From Collinsella sp. (GTDB taxonomy: Bacteria; Actinomycetota; Coriobacteriia; Coriobacteriales; Coriobacteriaceae): 23,281 bases of DNA. The stretch lies in contig JAHHSP010000008.1 of the NCBI GenBank assembly GCA_020025115.1, positions 1 through 23,281 of the forward strand, in the 5' to 3' direction. Below, piece after piece: positions 1-7,450 of this stretch; the first letter of the stretch is position 1, and every line of letters begins with the position of its first letter. Below the pieces are notes generated by a model, which ran no database searches, was not told where the DNA came from, and saw only the letters and a list, made by a program, of their open reading frames with translations. Position numbers and translations under genes: made by a program.

Positions 1-587
1 TCCCCAGTCTGCTCCATGTCGTTTCCGACACGGGCGAATCCGTCCCCGTCCGGTTCATCCAGCGCATCCCACGCCCCCGTACCCCACGGAGGGACCTCGC
101 CATCCCCATATCCCGCCGGCGTGGGCGATCCGCCCATCATCAGGCCATCGCGTTCGGACGCGCTCTTGTCACGCGTCGCGACTTCTGTTCCGATATCCAT
201 GTGCGCCGCTTCCGCATCTTGACCGTACGCGTCCGCGTTTCCGGTCCTCGACGCGCCCGTCGCGATGACCTCTTGTGCACCGGCATCGAAGAGCTCGGAC
301 ACGAGCGCGGCATCCATCCCATCGATGCACGCGAGCACCGTGGGCGCCGCGCTCCCCATCGAGCCGCCTCGCACCGCCCGTATGACGTGCGGCAAATCGG
401 GAGCGCTCCCAGGGCGCGCTCCCAGGGCGATCCGAACGCCCGCGCCCAGTCCACGCGCAAGCTCGACGAGCGCATCGGGATCATCGACGCACACGATGCG
501 CGCATCGGGGCAGCGCAGATAAACCTCCTCGCGAACGCGCTCGGCTGCGCCGCCTCCGTCCCATATCAGCCACATTGCGCCCATCAT
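1..587 (-). CDS. Probable TadZ/CpaE-like protein, N-terminal atypical receiver part (partial, runs off left edge)
   Basis: An open frame runs from ATG at 587 to the window edge without a stop (about 195 residues). The start overlaps the stop of the upstream SAF-domain gene as ATGA, and a good ribosome site (GGGAGGCGAAGG) lies just before it. Residues 1-110 have the alternating strand/helix look of a receiver-like domain, ending in a segment of the type LVSELFDAGAQEVIATG, where receivers carry their last helix and strand. I do not see the phospho-acceptor pocket. After about residue 115 the chain becomes an acidic, Gly-rich linker. In Tad/Flp pilus loci CpaB is commonly followed by TadZ/CpaE, which is an atypical receiver fused to a MinD-type ATPase; the ATPase would lie outside the window. 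The identification is an inference from position and fold pattern; a hypothetical protein is the alternative. Confidence 0.6.
   Translation of the reverse strand, partial: MMGAMWLIWDGGGAAERVREEVYLRCPDARIVCVDDPDALVELARGLGAGVRIALGARPGSAPDLPHVIRAVRGGSMGSAAPTVLACIDGMDAALVSELFDAGAQEVIATGASRTGNADAYGQDAEAAHMDIGTEVATRDKSASERDGLMMGGSPTPAGYGDGEVPPWGTGAWDALDEPDGDGFARVGNDMEQTG
403..428. repeat. 13-bp perfect tandem duplication inside a coding region
   Basis: GCGCTCCCAGGGC occurs twice head-to-tail (403-415 and 416-428). It lies in codons about 53-62 of the minus-strand gene covering 1-587. The unit length is not a multiple of three, so loss or gain of one unit would shift the reading frame. The present two-copy state keeps both flanks in one sensible frame. 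Confidence 0.8.
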
Positions 588-1264
588 CCTTCGCCTCCCT
601 TGTTATCCGCCTCTGCAGACCCAACCGCTTCCCGCGATGCCACCGTTCCCGGCAACACCAAGGTCACTTCACCGCGCGTGGTCGCCGCCAGGACCTCGCC
701 CACGGCCGACGCATCCACGGCAAGCGTCACCCAGCTCAAATCGCCGCCGCCGTTAGCCGAGACGCTCGTATCGAGCACCTCGGCGCGTGTCAGGCGATCT
801 GCTCTCGACGCATCCGAAACGTAGACATCGACTTCATCCCCACGGGTGAGCGAGCCGCCCACGGCGTGCTGCGCGTCACATGCAACCGAAATCGCCACGG
901 TGTCACGCGGCACCTGAACGGATCTGTCGTCCTGCAAAAAATGAGCCTCGGCAAGAGGGGCATGGGCGGGGATGCGAGCCGTCGCGACCAACCCGGACAC
1001 ATCGCCCATCGACGTCAACGCGCCTTCCGGCATAAGAGACGAGGCCCATTCGACGACTTTCACATTGCCCTCGGAGATCTCGTCGCCGGGCTCAATCTCC
1101 CTCAGGGCGACGCACGCGCGCGTCACTTCGCCTCCGTAGCGCTCGAGCGCCTGTCGAGACGCCTGCTCGGCTTCCGCATGCGCACCGGCGACCGCCGACC
1201 ATGCGAGCAGCGCCGCACTCAAGCCCATCGCCGCACTCAGCCCAAACCTCACGGTCCGTTTCAC
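584..1264 (-). CDS. SAF-domain protein, CpaB/RcpC-like Flp pilus assembly component
   Basis: The 226-residue product has one N-terminal membrane segment (about residues 7-27) and then a SAF-type domain at about 46-107 (pattern VALREIEPGDEISEGNVKVV followed by GLVATARIPAHAPL). A second beta-rich part at about 115-205 includes a GDEVDVYVS stretch, which resembles the RcpC half of CpaB. CpaB/RcpC proteins sit at the outer face of the membrane and help assemble Flp/Tad pili. I chose the GTG at 1264 because GAGGGGG lies a few bases upstream and the membrane segment follows directly. The frame stays open upstream to a TTG at 1606, but that stretch crosses a terminator hairpin and looks non-coding. 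The stop overlaps the next gene by ATGA, so the two are translationally coupled. Confidence 0.75.
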   Translation of the reverse strand: MKRTVRFGLSAAMGLSAALLAWSAVAGAHAEAEQASRQALERYGGEVTRACVALREIEPGDEISEGNVKVVEWASSLMPEGALTSMGDVSGLVATARIPAHAPLAEAHFLQDDRSVQVPRDTVAISVACDAQHAVGGSLTRGDEVDVYVSDASRADRLTRAEVLDTSVSANGGGDLSWVTLAVDASAVGEVLAATTRGEVTLVLPGTVASREAVGSAEADNKGGEG

Positions 1265-1325
1265 CCAAACCCCCTCACCTCGGCTCGAATCGGCACCGCA
1301 CACGTGCCGTGATTTGATTGTCGAC

Positions 1326-1377
1326 GCGGCATGGCGAAGAGCCGGGATCGACTTTGGAAAGTACCCGGCCATCTGCG
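1326..1377 (-). other. Foldable leader segment upstream of the CpaB-like gene
   Basis: Nested complementary arms are visible: ATGGC (1331-1335) with GCCAT (1368-1372), CGGG (1343-1346) with CCCG (1364-1367), and ACTT (1351-1354) with AAGT (1359-1362). The 7-nt segment between the first two left-hand arms is unpaired. A small flanking GCG/CGC pairing can extend it. The segment ends about 60 nt before the GTG start. I do not recognise a named riboswitch class in it; chance pairing in GC-rich DNA is possible. Confidence 0.3.
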
Positions 1378-1450
1378 CTTTTGACTGTTCGCGATCTGAC
1401 CGCGCCGAACAGGAAGGGGGCGGGTTTCGGTCCGTTGGCGGAAAGGGTGT

Positions 1451-1484
1451 GGAAAAGCAAACCGCCTGCACGAGGCAGGCGGTT
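1451..1484 (-). terminator. Rho-independent terminator after rsgA
   Basis: On the minus strand AACCGCCTGC pairs with GCAGGCGGTT, a 10-bp stem with a 5-nt loop (1460-1484). It is followed by TTTGCTTTT. No T-run exists on the plus side, so it acts on minus-strand transcripts coming from rsgA. It separates that unit from the pilus-type genes. Confidence 0.8.
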
Positions 1485-1657
1485 GCAACTGACGTATGGA
1501 GTTGTATGGCCTCGGCCACATAGGCAAGCCCCATGTTCACCAGCTCGGGCCGTGAAATCCCGATGATGGCCGGCGCAACGGCCGTGCCAGCGGGCCCCGG
1601 CTCCAACGGTGCGCCAGTGGGCGAGAGGCCCCTGACGCGTCCGCGCGAACGGTTGCC

Positions 1658-2806
1658 CTACAAGTGAATATCAGGGTCGAGGCTCTGCGCACTCACGCGC
1701 ATCTCCCGGGCGAGCGAGAGGAACGCATCCAGCCGCGTCTGCTCGATCTCACCGCAATCGACGCCTTCGCGTACGGCGCAGCCAGGCTCGTGAAGATGCG
1801 TGCAATCGCTGAAGCGGCAAGCTCGGGAGGCCTCGACGATCTCGGGGAAGCTCCGCGCAAGGCCGCGCTCGTGGCCCACCAGGGGTAGGGACCTGAGGCC
1901 CGGACAATCGGCGATCACGCCGCAGGGCTCGGGAAGGGCCACCATGATACGGGCGACCGTGGTGTGCCGGCCGGCGTCATCGCGCTCGCGCACGGCGTTG
2001 GTCTCCAGTGCCTCGGATCCGAGCAGGGTGTTCAGCAACGTGGACTTACCCGCCCCGGACTCGCCCAAAATCATGCCCACGGCCCCCCGCGGTATGCATG
2101 CGCGGACCTCGTCCAGGCCCTCTCCGGTGCGCGAGGACGTCGCGATCACGCGCACACCCTCACCCGCCAGGCGACGAAGGGCCTCGCACACGTCGGCGAC
2201 CTCGGCAGGCTCGCAACGGTCGACCTTGGTGAGCACCACGACGGGATCGGCCCCGCAGTCTCGCGCGAGCACGAGCGAGCGGGCCGCGCGATCGCACATG
2301 AGCGGCAAGGCATCGCGCTCGGCGCCCAGCGGCTGCACGATGAGGATCACATCGACATTCGCAGCGAGCACCTGACGCTCTCCGCGATTCTTCCCGCGCC
2401 AGCGCTCGAAGCTCGTCCGACGGGGCAGGACGCGCAAGATCACGCCCATATCGTGGCCGGGCGTCACACGGACCGCCACGACGTCGCCCACGCTCGGCAA
2501 CATACCGTCCACTCCGGCAGAGGAAGCAGCCTCGGCGTCGGCGGCGCGCTTGGAGCGTTTGCCGCGCTTACCAGGCTTGCCCTTGGCAAAGTCGACCGCA
2601 TGCTCAGCGCGCAGAAGGACGCCTCCCCGCGTGGCGATCATGGGGAAACCCCGATCCAAACGCACGACGGCACCCAGCTCGATCTCTTCCAAGGGGATAT
2701 CGAGCGTCCCCGCGATTTCCGAGCGCGCCGCTTCAAACGCAGAGACCTGCGTGTCGTCGACACGCAGGTCCCCAAAGCTCGGAATATGATCCAAGACGTC
2801 AGCCAC
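1658..2806 (-). CDS. rsgA: Ribosome small-subunit-dependent GTPase RsgA
   Basis: The 382-residue product is a circularly permuted GTPase that checks late 30S ribosome assembly. The permuted motif order is visible: G4 TKVD at 193-196, a G5-like TSSRTGEG near 223, the P-loop GESGAGKST at 248-256, G2 GRHTT at 279-283 and G3 DCPG at 300-303. A C-terminal zinc site follows with C330, C335, H337 and C343, which has the C-x4-C-x-H-x5-C spacing of RsgA/YjeQ. An OB-fold-like strand region precedes the G domain (about 104-137). The N-terminal part is longer than usual and holds a Lys/Arg-rich linker at about 74-88. The start is GTG at 2806, with AGGA 8 nt upstream inside the end of the ATPase gene. Only 3 bp separate the two genes, so they are almost certainly co-transcribed. 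Confidence 0.95.
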   Translation of the reverse strand: MADVLDHIPSFGDLRVDDTQVSAFEAARSEIAGTLDIPLEEIELGAVVRLDRGFPMIATRGGVLLRAEHAVDFAKGKPGKRGKRSKRAADAEAASSAGVDGMLPSVGDVVAVRVTPGHDMGVILRVLPRRTSFERWRGKNRGERQVLAANVDVILIVQPLGAERDALPLMCDRAARSLVLARDCGADPVVVLTKVDRCEPAEVADVCEALRRLAGEGVRVIATSSRTGEGLDEVRACIPRGAVGMILGESGAGKSTLLNTLLGSEALETNAVRERDDAGRHTTVARIMVALPEPCGVIADCPGLRSLPLVGHERGLARSFPEIVEASRACRFSDCTHLHEPGCAVREGVDCGEIEQTRLDAFLSLAREMRVSAQSLDPDIHL

Positions 2807-2809
2807 GCG

Positions 2810-5491
2810 CTAGTCCTGATTCTTCTCGACGCGGCGCATCACGGCCTTGTAGATCTCCATCAGAGGGATGACCAGGAAGGCCAGGCCGAGGGCCGTGAAC
2901 AGGGCGATCGGATCGAGGGTCATGAAGCCAAAGACCTCGGCCAGGAAGTCGACCTCGACGGGCACGATCGTCAGCACGACGGCCAAGGCGGCAGCACCCC
3001 ACAGCCACTTGTTCTGCGTCTTCATGGAGAAGATGGAGGCGCGGCGGCTGCGCATGTTGAAGGAATGGAAGATCTCGACCATGGACAGGGTGATGAAAGC
3101 CATGGTGACGCCCTCGGGGTCGGCAATGCCGTCCGTGAGCATGGAAAGCTGGATCACGCCGTCGTTGTGGAAGTACATACCGGCGAGGAAGGACGCGAGC
3201 ACCAGGATGGTGATGATGACGCCCTGGAAGGCGATATCGACGCCCATGCCACCGGCGAAGACGCCGTCGGAGGCCTTGCGCGGTTTGCGCTTCATGACGT
3301 CGCCCTCGGCCTCCTCCATGCCGAGCGCGAGTGCGGGCAGGGAGTCGGTGATGAGGTTGATCCACAGCAGCTGGACCGGCTGGAAGATGGTGAAGCCGAT
3401 CAGCGTCGCCACGAACACCGAGAGGACCTCGGCGATGTTGGCAGACAGCAGGAACTGGATGACCTTGCGGATGTTGTCGTAGATACGACGGCCCTCCTCC
3501 ACCGCGTTGATGATGGTGGCGAAGTTGTCGTCGGCGAGGACCATGTCGGCGACGTTCTTGGTGACGTCGGTGCCGGTGATGCCCATGCCGACGCCGATGT
3601 CGGCGCGCTTGATGGACGGGGCGTCGTTCACGCCGTCACCGGTCATGGCGACGATGTTGCCCAGGCTCTTCCAGGCGTCGACGATGCGGGCCTTGTGCTC
3701 GGGCTGGACGCGGGCGTAGACGGAGATCTCGGTGACGCGGGTCTTGAAGTCCTCGTCGGAGATCTTGTCGAGCTCGGCGCCGGTGATGGCCTGGGAGGCA
3801 TCCTCGACGATGCCCAGGTCCTTGGCGATGGCGACGGCGGTGTCGATGTGGTCGCCGGTGATCATGACCGGACGGATGCCGGCCTCCTTGGCCTCCACGA
3901 TAGCCGCGGTGACCTCGGGGCGAACCGGGTCGATCATGCCGGACAGGCCGCAGAGCACCAGGTCGTGCTCGAGGGCCTCGGGGGAGAAATCGGTCGGGGC
4001 CTCGGTATAGGTGCGGTTGGCAAGGGCCAGCACGCGCAGGGCCTGGTCGGCCATGGCCTTGTTGGCGGCGAGGATCTGATCGCGGCGCTCATCGGTGAGC
4101 TCAACGACCCGGCCGTTGTCGTACACGTGGGTGCACAGGCCGATGACGACGTCGGGGGCGCCCTTGGTGAACTGCTCGTAGTCGCCGTCGACGTCCTTGA
4201 CCACGACGGACATCATCTTGCGGCCGGAATCGAACGGGGCCTCGCCGATGCGCGGGCGCTGCGAGTCGAGGTCGGTCATGCCGGCCTTGGCGGCGTCGTT
4301 GACGAGGGCGCACTCGGTGGGCTCGCCCACGGCCTCGCCCTTCTCGGCGTCGTACTTGGCGTCGGAGCACAGGGCCATACCCGCGAGGAACTTGTCCTCG
4401 TCGGCGGCGAGCTCGTGCTTGACGACGGTCATCTTGTTCTGGGTGAGGGTGCCGGTCTTGTCGGAGCAGATGATCTGGGTGCAGCCGAGGGTCTCGACGG
4501 CGGTCATCTTGCGAATGATGGCCTGGCGCTTGGACATCTTGGTGACGCCCATGGAGAGGACGATGGTCACGACGGCGACCAGGCCCTCGGGGATGGCGGC
4601 GACGGCCAGGGACACGGCCACCATGAAGGTGTCGAGCATCATGGCCGGGTTGGAGCCCAGCTCGCCGAAGTGGCGGACGATGTCCACGGCGAAGATGATC
4701 ACGCAGATGGCGAGCACGAGCTTGGTCAGGATGCCGGAAAGCTCGTTGAGCTTCATCTGAAGCGGGGTGAGCTCCTTCTTGGCGTTGGTGAGCGCAGAGG
4801 CGATCTTGCCCATCTCGGTATTCATGCCGGTACCCACCACGACGGCGCGGCCGCGGCCGTACACGACGGTGGAGCCCATGTAGCACATGTTCTTACGGTC
4901 GCCCAGCGGCACATCGTCGGTGCCCTCTGCGAGGGCGATGACGTCGGCGTGCTTCTCGACCGGGACGGACTCGCCGGTAAGGGCGGCCTCCTCGATCTTC
5001 ATGGAAGCGCTCTCGATGACGCGGCAGTCCGCGGGCACGGAATCGCCGGCCTCGAGCAAGACCACGTCTCCGGGGACAAGCTCGGAACTGGCCATGTGGA
5101 CCATCTTGCCGTCGCGGATGACCTTGGATTGAGCCGCGGACATCTCCTGCAGCGCCTCGAGGGCCTGCTCGGACTTGGCCTCCTGGACCACGCCGAGGAC
5201 GGAGTTCAGGATGACGACGGACAAGATGATGGCGGCGTCCGCCCACTCGGGCTCGCCCTGGATGAAGCCGGTGATGACGGAAATGGCGGCCGCAGCGAGC
5301 AGCATGATGACCATCGGGTCGCCCATCTGCTCGAAGAAGCGCTTCCACATGGGAGTCTTCTCTTCCTCATCAAGCTTGTTCGGGCCCACGCTCGCCAGGC
5401 GCGCCTGCGCCTCAGCGACCGTCAGGCCCTGAGCGGCGCTCGTGGACTGCTCCTCGAGCACCTCCTCAGCCGAAGCCAAGTACTCTTTCAA
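2810..5491 (-). CDS. P2A (SERCA-like) calcium-translocating P-type ATPase
   Basis: The 893-residue membrane pump would export Ca2+ using ATP. Motifs in order: actuator TGES at 172-175, PEGL in M4 at 301-304, phosphorylation site DKTGTLT with D344, nucleotide-binding KGAPD at 443-447 and TGDGVNDAP at 617-625. Ca2+-coordinating positions known from SERCA are all present: E302 in M4, N685 and E688 in M5, N712, T715 and D716 in M6, and E806 in M8. This argues for Ca2+ rather than H+, Na+ or Mg2+. The start is TTG at 5491, with GGGAGGGG 6 nt before it. Codon use is strongly biased, as in pyk, which suggests high expression. rsgA follows immediately. A perfect -10 box lies about 70 bp upstream. Confidence 0.95.
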   Translation of the reverse strand: MKEYLASAEEVLEEQSTSAAQGLTVAEAQARLASVGPNKLDEEEKTPMWKRFFEQMGDPMVIMLLAAAAISVITGFIQGEPEWADAAIILSVVILNSVLGVVQEAKSEQALEALQEMSAAQSKVIRDGKMVHMASSELVPGDVVLLEAGDSVPADCRVIESASMKIEEAALTGESVPVEKHADVIALAEGTDDVPLGDRKNMCYMGSTVVYGRGRAVVVGTGMNTEMGKIASALTNAKKELTPLQMKLNELSGILTKLVLAICVIIFAVDIVRHFGELGSNPAMMLDTFMVAVSLAVAAIPEGLVAVVTIVLSMGVTKMSKRQAIIRKMTAVETLGCTQIICSDKTGTLTQNKMTVVKHELAADEDKFLAGMALCSDAKYDAEKGEAVGEPTECALVNDAAKAGMTDLDSQRPRIGEAPFDSGRKMMSVVVKDVDGDYEQFTKGAPDVVIGLCTHVYDNGRVVELTDERRDQILAANKAMADQALRVLALANRTYTEAPTDFSPEALEHDLVLCGLSGMIDPVRPEVTAAIVEAKEAGIRPVMITGDHIDTAVAIAKDLGIVEDASQAITGAELDKISDEDFKTRVTEISVYARVQPEHKARIVDAWKSLGNIVAMTGDGVNDAPSIKRADIGVGMGITGTDVTKNVADMVLADDNFATIINAVEEGRRIYDNIRKVIQFLLSANIAEVLSVFVATLIGFTIFQPVQLLWINLITDSLPALALGMEEAEGDVMKRKPRKASDGVFAGGMGVDIAFQGVIITILVLASFLAGMYFHNDGVIQLSMLTDGIADPEGVTMAFITLSMVEIFHSFNMRSRRASIFSMKTQNKWLWGAAALAVVLTIVPVEVDFLAEVFGFMTLDPIALFTALGLAFLVIPLMEIYKAVMRRVEKNQD

Positions 5492-5562
5492 TCTAACCCC
5501 TCCCGGAGTATGTCAAGCGGGACGCAGGCGCGCCGCGCCCCAATCCAACAGTCTGACACCCG

Positions 5563-5568
5563 ATTATA
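5563..5568 (-). promoter_or_regulatory. Candidate -10 box for the Ca2+-ATPase/rsgA unit
   Basis: A perfect TATAAT reads on the minus strand, giving a leader of about 65 nt. A perfect TTGACA also lies upstream on that strand (5593-5598), but the spacing is 24 bp, which is too long for a standard pair. The -35 in use is therefore uncertain. Confidence 0.45.
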
Positions 5569-5736
5569 ATTCCCGGAATCTGGGCAAGGGCTTGTCAATG
5601 GTCGATATGGTACCCAAGCTTCCGGACCCCATGCCAGCTGGGAGGTACGATTCGGCGCAATGCACACATACCGGAACGATAGGCAGTGCCCGAGGCAAGC
5701 CCAATATGGATTGAATCGGCACGCGGTCGATTCACG

Positions 5737-5765
5737 TCGATAAGCGGCATGGGTTTTCCTATAAT
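5737..5765 (+). promoter_or_regulatory. Promoter of pyk
   Basis: TCGATA (5737-5742) and a perfect TATAAT (5760-5765) are separated by 17 bp. The predicted transcript start is about 50 nt before the pyk ATG. Confidence 0.7.
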
Positions 5766-5823
5766 GACTCGTGCGTACATATTCGCCAACGTCGCCTATC
5801 ACTGACATCAGATGGAGGTCTGA

Positions 5824-7293
5824 ATGCAGCAGAAACTGAAGCGCACCAAGATCGTTTGTACCATGGGCCCCGCCTGTGACAACGACGAGACTATCTGCGA
5901 AATGCTGAAGGCGGGCATGAACGTCGCCCGCTTCAACTTCTCCCATGGCTCCTATGAGGAGCACCAGGGCCGCATCGAGCGTGTGCGCCGCTGCGCCGCC
6001 AAGGTCGGCAAGCCCGTCGGCATCCTGCTCGACACCAAGGGCCCCGAGGTCCGCACCGGCCTGCTCGAGGGGCACGCCAAGGTCGAGGTCCACGCCGGCG
6101 ACAAGATCACCGTCACCGCCCAGCCCACCAGCGAGGACTGGCTCGGCAACGCCTCCCACATCTCCCTCGACTACGAGAAGCTCCCGTCCGAGGCCGAGAA
6201 GGGCTCCATCATCCTGATCGACGACGGCCTGGTCGGCCTCGAGGTCGAGTCCATCGACGGGCAGGACATGCACTGCGTCGTCCTCAACAACGGCCTGATC
6301 GGCGAGCGCAAGGGCGTCAATATCCCCAACGTCGACATCTCCCTGCCCGCCGTCACCGAGCGCGACCGTCAGGACATCCTGTTCGGCCTCACCCAGGATA
6401 TCGACTACATCGCGGCTTCCTTCATCCGCAACGGCAAGGCCGTCGAGGACATCCGCGCACTCTGCCGTGAGAACGGCGGCGAGCATGTGACGATCTTCCC
6501 GAAGATCGAGTGCGGCCTGGCCGTGGAGAAGTTCGACGAGATCCTCGAGGCATCCGACGGCATCATGGTCGCCCGCGGCGACCTGGGCATCGAAATCCCG
6601 GCTCAGCTCGTGCCCCACATCCAGAAGGAGATCATCGCCAAGTGCAACGCGGCCTACAAGCCCGTCATCACCGCCACGCAGATGCTCGACTCCATGCAGC
6701 ACAACCCGCGCCCGACACGCGCCGAGGTCACCGACGTCGCCAACGCCATCCTCGACGGCACCGACGCCGTGATGCTCTCCGGTGAGACCGCTGCCGGCCA
6801 GTACCCGGTCGAGGCCGTCAAGATGCAGGCCTCCATCGCCATCGAGACCGAGAAGCACATGGCCGTTCACGCCGAGCTCACCATGCCCGAGGGCGCTTCC
6901 GGCACCCGCATCGTCAACAACGTCGTGGGCATGTCCGCCGTCCAGATGGCCACCGCCGTGGGCGCCAAGTGCATCACCGTTCCCACCACCACCGGTCGCA
7001 CCGCCCGCCTGATCTCCCACTTCCGCCCGAATATGCCCATCCTGGCATTCTCCCGCCACGACTGGGCCGTCCAGCAGATGATCATGTACTGGGGCGTCAT
7101 CCCGCGTCAGGCCGAGATCACCCAGGGCACCGTCAACGGCACCATCGTGAAGGCCGTCGAGACGGCCAAGGAGCTCGGCTTCGTCGAGAAGGGCGACCTC
7201 ACCGTGGCGACCGCCGGCGACGCGCGTCTCTCCGTCCAGCTCGAGGGCAAGGTCTCCTCGACCAACCTCGCCTACGTGGCTCAGGTCCGCTAA
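5824..7293 (+). CDS. pyk: Pyruvate kinase
   Basis: The product (489 residues) converts phosphoenolpyruvate and ADP to pyruvate and ATP, the last step of glycolysis. Signature segments appear in the expected order: RTKIVCTMGPACDN at the start, NVARFNFSHG, DTKGPEVRTG, the active-site block around FPKIECGLAVEKFDEI with the Mg2+/phosphate loop MVARGDLGIEIP, then ITATQMLDSM and DAVMLSGETAAG. The C-terminal allosteric domain is complete and there is no extra PEP-utiliser domain. GGAGGT lies 4 nt before the ATG. Codon use is strongly biased toward C-ending codons, as expected for a highly expressed glycolytic gene. It has its own promoter and terminator and is monocistronic. Confidence 0.98.
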   Translation: MQQKLKRTKIVCTMGPACDNDETICEMLKAGMNVARFNFSHGSYEEHQGRIERVRRCAAKVGKPVGILLDTKGPEVRTGLLEGHAKVEVHAGDKITVTAQPTSEDWLGNASHISLDYEKLPSEAEKGSIILIDDGLVGLEVESIDGQDMHCVVLNNGLIGERKGVNIPNVDISLPAVTERDRQDILFGLTQDIDYIAASFIRNGKAVEDIRALCRENGGEHVTIFPKIECGLAVEKFDEILEASDGIMVARGDLGIEIPAQLVPHIQKEIIAKCNAAYKPVITATQMLDSMQHNPRPTRAEVTDVANAILDGTDAVMLSGETAAGQYPVEAVKMQASIAIETEKHMAVHAELTMPEGASGTRIVNNVVGMSAVQMATAVGAKCITVPTTTGRTARLISHFRPNMPILAFSRHDWAVQQMIMYWGVIPRQAEITQGTVNGTIVKAVETAKELGFVEKGDLTVATAGDARLSVQLEGKVSSTNLAYVAQVR

Positions 7294-7320
7294 CCCCGCC
7301 ACCGCGCACATCGCATACAA

Positions 7321-7350
7321 AGGCACCGGCTTCACGTCGGTGCCTTTTTT
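7321..7350 (+). terminator. Rho-independent terminator of pyk
   Basis: AGGCACCG (7321-7328) pairs with CGGTGCCT (7338-7345) around a 9-nt loop and is followed by a run of six T. It lies 27 bp after the pyk stop codon. Confidence 0.92.
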
Positions 7351-7415
7351 CATATGCGATGAACGGTCATCCTCCCTCTTGGGCCTCGGTCCATCAGAAG
7401 CATATCGCCCATGCG

Positions 7416-7444
7416 TTGACATGATGCGAGGTTGGGGCAAAAAT
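7416..7444 (+). promoter_or_regulatory. Candidate promoter of the DUF389 gene
   Basis: A perfect TTGACA (7416-7421) is followed 17 bp later by AAAAAT, a poor -10. If used, transcription would begin close to the ATG at 7451, giving a leaderless or near-leaderless message. This agrees with the absence of a well-placed ribosome site there. Confidence 0.4.
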
Positions 7445-7450
7445 GCCGAG

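Larger units (their letters stand above)
1265..1657. other. 393-bp gene-free region between rsgA and the CpaB-like gene
   Basis: It holds the 3' untranslated stretch of the rsgA transcript, a hairpin terminator (1451-1484), and the probable leader of the CpaB-like gene with a foldable segment (1326-1377). I could not find a convincing -35/-10 pair for the CpaB-like gene. No tRNA arm pattern was found on either strand. The minus frame is open throughout but has no ribosome site and reads through the terminator. Confidence 0.5.
5492..5823. other. Divergent intergenic region between the Ca2+-ATPase and pyk
   Basis: These 332 bp hold the pyk promoter and a likely ATPase promoter reading the other way. 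A 27-codon frame from ATG at 5660 is present on the plus strand, but its nearest GGGAGGT is too far away (about 13 nt) to support it. No tRNA or recognisable riboswitch pattern is seen. Confidence 0.6.

Noticed and set aside
201..824. A 207-codon plus-strand frame at the left end
   Set aside because: It overlaps two coupled minus-strand genes that have ribosome sites and recognisable domains. It is Arg/Ser/Pro-rich and shows no domain.
1500..1600. A possible tRNA T-arm-like stretch near 1549-1565
   Set aside because: The loop does not match the TTCRANNC pattern and no acceptor or anticodon arms can be folded around it.
1265..1606. Upstream extension of the CpaB-like frame to a TTG at 1606
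   Set aside because: It would be translated through a terminator hairpin, lacks a ribosome site, and precedes the natural membrane-anchor start at 1264.
1964..5569. A 1201-codon open frame on the plus strand, opposite rsgA and the Ca2+-ATPase
   Set aside because: It is antisense to two clear enzymes, is made of low-complexity Asp/Gly/His/Leu-rich sequence, and results from the strong codon bias of the ATPase gene in a GC-rich genome.
5563..5598. A perfect TTGACA/TATAAT promoter for the Ca2+-ATPase
   Set aside because: The two boxes are 24 bp apart, too far for a standard sigma-70-type pair; only the -10 was kept as a candidate.
5660..5743. A 27-codon frame upstream of pyk as a leader peptide
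   Set aside because: Its ribosome site is too distant, it has no regulatory codon run, and it lies upstream of the pyk -10, so it would not be on the pyk message.
5488..7440. A 650-codon open frame on the minus strand opposite pyk
   Set aside because: It is a mirror of the biased pyk codons, crosses the pyk promoter and terminator, and has no family resemblance.
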